Source of the DNA: Cloacimonetes bacterium UBA5284
GTDB taxonomy: Bacteria; Cloacimonadota; Cloacimonadia; Cloacimonadales; Cloacimonadaceae
Direction: 5' to 3'
DNA length: 8,555 nt
Assembly (NCBI GenBank): GCA_002410505.1
Contig: DHSO01000049.1
Location: forward strand, 1 to 8,555
Position 1 is the first letter of the stretch, and every line of letters starts with the position of its first letter. The notes beneath the pieces were generated by a model. That model had not been told where the DNA came from and ran no database searches. It saw only the letters and a list, made by a program, of their open reading frames with translations. A program made the translations under genes and the position numbers. Positions 5,364 through 8,555 of the stretch are shown one piece after another.

Positions 5364-8057
5364 ATGGATAAATATATAATTGCAGTATTGCTTTGCCTGT
5401 CTTTTGGCATATTAGCTGCTCAGCCGGTGCTCAGCTGTTATGATATCCAATATACCATGGAGATCGATGGGAATTCACCCTATCTGGATGAGGAAGTAAG
5501 GGTACAGGGAATTGTGACCGGAACTGGCTTTGGGGGCAATAACTTTTTCATCGCTGATTCCGGTGGCGGTCCCTGGAGCGGACTGTATGTGTATGACCGC
5601 TACTGTCAGCCGAATCTGGGAGATCTTGTTCAATTCAGCGGCACTGTATCGGAATACTACAATTTTACTGAAATCAGCTCCATATCCAATTTTCAAGTGT
5701 TAAGCCAAAACAATCCCCTGCCCGAAGCATCTGAAATATCCACCGGAGCTTTAGCCGGATACGTGACGGCAGAGCCTTGGGAAAGTGTTTTGATTCGGGT
5801 AAATAACGCCGAAGTAACTGCAGTACCAAATACATATCAGGAGTTCTTTGTGAATGACGGGAGCGGAGATTGCCAGATCGATAATGCTTTTTTTGAAGCG
5901 GATCATGCATGGAACGGCATTCACACAGGCCTGGTCTTTTCCTCAATTACCGGAATTGTGGATTTCAGCTATAACAGCTATGCCATCAATCCGCGTGATG
6001 CAGCAGATCTGCTTACGGATAATCTGGCAATATCTTTGCATATACCTCATCTCACGGCGGCACTGGACTCTCAGCTCACCGTTCCTATGCAAGCGCACAA
6101 TATCTCAGCTGAACCTGGCTATACAAGCTATGCATTCGATCTTTATTATGATCCACAGATATTGGAATATAGAAATATCGTTCAGACCGGGACTCTGTCT
6201 CAAGGCGGAACCATCGATCTTCAAAACAGTCCGGGGTTGTTAAACGTATCTTTCCAGTGCGACAATGCCCTGTCCGGAACCGGGGATCTTTTGAGATTGA
6301 ACTTTTGGGCAAACCATACCGGAGTGTCCGAATTGAATCTATTCGACGTGTTCTTTGGCGCAGACCACATCACCCACATCAGCAACGGATCGGTTACCGT
6401 AAATAGCAATTACAACACGTTGGGAGACACCTTGACCGTTATTCAGCGCCCAATACTGAATATCCCTGCCATTCACAGCCCCGGAGAAACTATGACTATT
6501 ACCTGCTTAGCACCGGAGACTGCCACAGGTTTTGAAGCATGGCTTGTCCACGAAAACAAGCGTGTAAGCTTGCCCCTGCAATCTGCTACAATGCAGGGGA
6601 ATCCCGATCGTTGGTTCTTGCAAGTGATTATCCCGCCCGTGGAAGTGTATGAACTCTACGATCTGGAAGTGAACGCCACGGGGGGAATCCATGATGTCAG
6701 CCGCAACGCGGTGCAGATCGTTCCATCTCGCAAGACGAATTACTATTTTGCGCATATTACTGATCTACACCTACCGAACCGTTCCTACTATCCCAATCCC
6801 GGTTATGACACGGATTCCACCTCGGTTGTGGACTTTCGTGCCGTGATGGAGGATCTCAAGCTCATCCGACCGGAATTTGTTCTGTTAACCGGGGATCTTT
6901 TAAACGAAGGCGAATTGGAGGGATTTGAAAATCAATACTGGTATGGTTGGACTCAGAGGCTCCTGACTGAACTGGATATACCGGTCTACGTAAGCTCGGG
7001 CAATCACGACATCGGTGGCTGGAATCAAACCCCGCCGCCATCGGGTTCCGCACGGCGCAATTGGTGGCGCTATTTTGGCTGGTCGTGGCTGGACAACACT
7101 GATGAAAGCTGGCCCTATCATACTCAGGACTATTTCTTCAACTATGGCAATACTCTCTATATGGGTATGGAAGCATACATCAATTATGACAGCTTCCGCA
7201 CACATATATATGGCTCAGACAGTTTTACCGATCAACAAATGATGTGGTTGGATTCCACTATCGATGCCCATCCGGATCAACGCAAAGTGCTGTTTCATCA
7301 CTTTGATTTTCAGGAACAGCTGTCGCTGGATGATTTGGGACTGGACATGGCTTTGTATGGTCACATCCATTCCAATAGCGGCTCCATCGGTTCCTATCCC
7401 TACAATCTGGCTACGCGCAGTGTCTGTGACGGCAATAGGGCCTACCGCATAGTTCGAGTATCAGAGGATAGCTTCAGCCCCTTGGAGACCATCTATGCCG
7501 GTTCCGGTGGTTCGAACCTTCGCGTCAATTACATCCCGGCAAATAATGCCATGTCCGACAGCGTGTTGGCTGTGATTACAAACAACCAGCCCATAGCTTT
7601 CGAGAATGCTTTGCTGAAGCTCAAGATGCCGCTTTCAGATTCTTTCTACGATGTTAATGGCGGGATATTGGAACAAGTTGATCGCACGGGGAATCATAAC
7701 CTATGCTATGTGAGGGTGAATCTACCGGCAAATTCCACGGTGAATGTGAGTATCAGCAGTGATACCTCTGCCAATGAAGATCCAGAATTGATCCCTATAC
7801 CGCTGCAGATCAAAGCGATCTATCCCAATCCTTTGCGGGGACAGGGCAGGCTGGAAGTGCAAAGCGACAAAGCTTTCAAAAAAGTGCATTTAGAGCTGTT
7901 CAACCTGAGGGGCCAAAAAGTACGGGATCTAGAGTATCACGACATCAAACAGGGGTTGAACTTATTGGATTTGAAGCTGGAACTCAGCAGCGGAGTTTAT
8001 TTGTTTCGGGTGAAGGGGATGCCGGGTAAGGCATACAAAGTTGTATTTATCAAATAG
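5364..8057 (+). CDS. Secreted multidomain metallophosphoesterase: OB-fold, cohesin-like domain, phosphoesterase, T9SS-type sorting tail
   Basis: An 897-residue secreted protein. The start at 5364 follows GGGAGA by about 5 bases and gives a signal peptide MDKYIIAVLLCLSFGILAA; an ATG at 5295 would bury it. Domains: 26-220, OB-fold region like those N-terminal in extracellular nucleases (DIQYT, SPYLDEEVRVQGIVTG); 223-347, cohesin-like domain (YAFDLYYDPQILEY, GTGDLLRLNF); 348-456, beta-sandwich; 460-700, calcineurin-like metallophosphoesterase with all metal blocks: D467-x-H469, GD511, N547-H548-D549, H645/H646 and GH667-x-H669; then a beta-sandwich and a type A sorting domain from about 815 (IYPNP 819-823, final VVFIK). 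The intact metal ligands predict a working phosphoesterase outside the cell; substrate (nucleotide, phospholipid or other ester) is unknown. It appears monocistronic. Sorting by a type IX-like system is inferred from the tail; no such genes are in the window. Confidence 0.92.
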   Translation: MDKYIIAVLLCLSFGILAAQPVLSCYDIQYTMEIDGNSPYLDEEVRVQGIVTGTGFGGNNFFIADSGGGPWSGLYVYDRYCQPNLGDLVQFSGTVSEYYNFTEISSISNFQVLSQNNPLPEASEISTGALAGYVTAEPWESVLIRVNNAEVTAVPNTYQEFFVNDGSGDCQIDNAFFEADHAWNGIHTGLVFSSITGIVDFSYNSYAINPRDAADLLTDNLAISLHIPHLTAALDSQLTVPMQAHNISAEPGYTSYAFDLYYDPQILEYRNIVQTGTLSQGGTIDLQNSPGLLNVSFQCDNALSGTGDLLRLNFWANHTGVSELNLFDVFFGADHITHISNGSVTVNSNYNTLGDTLTVIQRPILNIPAIHSPGETMTITCLAPETATGFEAWLVHENKRVSLPLQSATMQGNPDRWFLQVIIPPVEVYELYDLEVNATGGIHDVSRNAVQIVPSRKTNYYFAHITDLHLPNRSYYPNPGYDTDSTSVVDFRAVMEDLKLIRPEFVLLTGDLLNEGELEGFENQYWYGWTQRLLTELDIPVYVSSGNHDIGGWNQTPPPSGSARRNWWRYFGWSWLDNTDESWPYHTQDYFFNYGNTLYMGMEAYINYDSFRTHIYGSDSFTDQQMMWLDSTIDAHPDQRKVLFHHFDFQEQLSLDDLGLDMALYGHIHSNSGSIGSYPYNLATRSVCDGNRAYRIVRVSEDSFSPLETIYAGSGGSNLRVNYIPANNAMSDSVLAVITNNQPIAFENALLKLKMPLSDSFYDVNGGILEQVDRTGNHNLCYVRVNLPANSTVNVSISSDTSANEDPELIPIPLQIKAIYPNPLRGQGRLEVQSDKAFKKVHLELFNLRGQKVRDLEYHDIKQGLNLLDLKLELSSGVYLFRVKGMPGKAYKVVFIK

Positions 8058-8069
8058 TATCCCAGCTTT

Positions 8070-8102
8070 CCGGATATGGAATATCCCGGGCCGATAGGCC
8101 GG
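8070..8102 (+). terminator. Two overlapping hairpins after the phosphoesterase gene, possible terminator
   Basis: CCGGATAT-GGA-ATATC(C)CGG (8070-8089) begins 13 bases after the stop codon and overlaps a second stem CCGG(G)CC-GATA-GGCCGG (8086-8102) with a GNRA-type loop. The two share bases, so they compete. No U-tract follows, so this is not a classical intrinsic terminator; it may act with Rho or protect the 3' end. Confidence 0.4.
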
Positions 8103-8286
8103 CTTATATACGAGACAGCTGGTGCAATTCTTACCCAGGGCCATTGCCCCGGCTTTGCTTAATATGAATGCTGATATAATATAGCATTTACTTCGCTGCG
8201 TCTTTGTAAACATCTATAAATAGAGCAAAAATGTGCTAGGAAGCAATAGGACACCGTAAGTTTAGCTCACTGTGTATAATGTAGCT

Positions 8287-8302
8287 TGAGATCATGATCT
8301 CA
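8287..8302. repeat. Perfect 16-bp palindrome
   Basis: TGAGATCATGATCTCA reads identically on both strands with no spacer. It lies 7 bases downstream of a TATAAT hexamer, where a repressor site would sit, but no gene follows in the window to be controlled. Confidence 0.6.
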
Positions 8303-8428
8303 TCCCGGGCCAAGGCAGGGATATCGATGACTAAAATGGGGGGAATATGGCTGTATGTATCTGCCATTACGAAGAGGAATTTCGCGTAAAAGGAAATATC
8401 TATACAGTTATAAAGCTATGTATTAAGG

Positions 8429-8445
8429 GACAGGGTGTTTGGAAA
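8429..8445 (+). repeat. 17-bp direct repeat, copy 1
   Basis: GACAGGGTGTTTGGAAA, identical to a second copy at 8535-8551, 106 bases further on. The two copies bracket a cytosine-free tract. Confidence 0.75.
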
Positions 8446-8533
8446 AGAGAGTTATGAGTGTAAGATGTTAATAATGAGAGAGATGGGGAGATGTGGGAGG
8501 TTTGGAAATATTTGGGGATTTTGGGTGAATGTT
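8432..8533 (+). repeat. 102-base cytosine-free, G-rich tract
   Basis: From 8432 to 8533 the plus strand has no C at all. G-runs occur at 8485-8488, 8495-8497, 8514-8517 and 8523-8525, compatible with a G-quadruplex having loops of 6, 16 and 5 bases. The tract sits between the two 17-bp repeats and contains a partial match, GGTTTGGAAA (8499-8508). Confidence 0.7.
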
Positions 8534-8534
8534 C

Positions 8535-8551
8535 GACAGGGTGTTTGGAAA
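8535..8551 (+). repeat. 17-bp direct repeat, copy 2
   Basis: Exact second copy of GACAGGGTGTTTGGAAA, ending four bases before the window edge, so a longer array could continue outside. Confidence 0.75.
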
Positions 8552-8555
8552 TTGC

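Larger units (their letters stand above)
8058..8555. other. Non-coding right end with hairpins, palindrome and repeats
   Basis: No gene is supported in these 498 bases. Besides the hairpins, palindrome and repeats listed separately, there is an AT-rich inverted repeat AATGCT/AGCATT (8167-8172 and 8183-8188) and a perfect TATAAT (8275-8280) with no matching -35. A 36-codon frame (8347-8457) exists but is too short and unlike anything I know. Confidence 0.5.

Noticed and set aside
7505..7520. GGTTCGAACC resembling a tRNA T-loop
   Set aside because: It lies within the phosphoesterase coding frame and has no acceptor or anticodon stems around it.
8167..8188. AATGCT/AGCATT inverted repeat as a terminator
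   Set aside because: Stem is AT-rich, over 100 bases past the stop codon, and has no U-tract.
8347..8457. 36-codon frame starting after a G-run near the right end
   Set aside because: The G-run could serve as a weak ribosome site, but the frame is short, runs through the 17-bp repeat and matches no known family.

Overview
The window looks like chromosomal DNA from an uncultured, anaerobic, Gram-negative bacterium of the FCB group, most probably Candidatus Cloacimonadota or a close relative. The sequence signs are an outer-membrane TonB-dependent receptor, an SPII lipoprotein, and a large secreted protein ending in a type A (Por/T9SS-like) C-terminal sorting domain with the motifs IYPNP, LFNLRGQ and GVYLFRV. 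The taxonomic call is an inference from protein style, not from a marker gene. No rRNA, tRNA, CRISPR array, transposase or phage gene was found.

Layout. Left part, minus strand: a nitroreductase-family flavoprotein (45-626), then, further upstream in the direction of transcription, a two-gene outer-membrane uptake unit made of a lipoprotein (2583-3401) and a TonB-dependent receptor (730-2586). Receptor start and lipoprotein stop overlap as TTGA. The lipoprotein is preceded by a hairpin-rich leader (about 3402-3501) that looks like a riboswitch: two GCCTCC blocks can each pair with the GGAGG ribosome binding site, while alternative pairings would release it. Centre, plus strand: after about 450 bases of non-coding DNA rich in small inverted repeats, a good sigma-70-type promoter (3950-3978) drives a compact operon of three small membrane proteins: a double zinc-ribbon plus TM2 protein, a DUF2752 protein, and a single zinc-ribbon protein with two membrane segments. 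Right part, plus strand: an 897-residue secreted protein (5364-8057) joining a nuclease-type OB-fold region, a cohesin-like domain, a beta-sandwich, a complete calcineurin-like metallophosphoesterase and a sorting tail. The last 500 bases hold hairpins, a 16-bp perfect palindrome, and a 102-base stretch with no cytosine lying between two exact copies of a 17-bp repeat.

How it works together. The lipoprotein and receptor are probably co-expressed parts of one import system whose ligand is not settled; the leader suggests control by a small molecule, with a molybdenum/tungsten cofactor-type RNA the closest remembered likeness. The lipoprotein carries two copies of an ASDGYS domain that resembles the fold of molybdopterin oxidoreductases without their cofactor site. 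The small zinc-ribbon/TM2/DUF2752 operon is a conserved-looking set of unknown function and is the best candidate here for an undescribed membrane system. The phosphoesterase is an independent secreted or surface enzyme.
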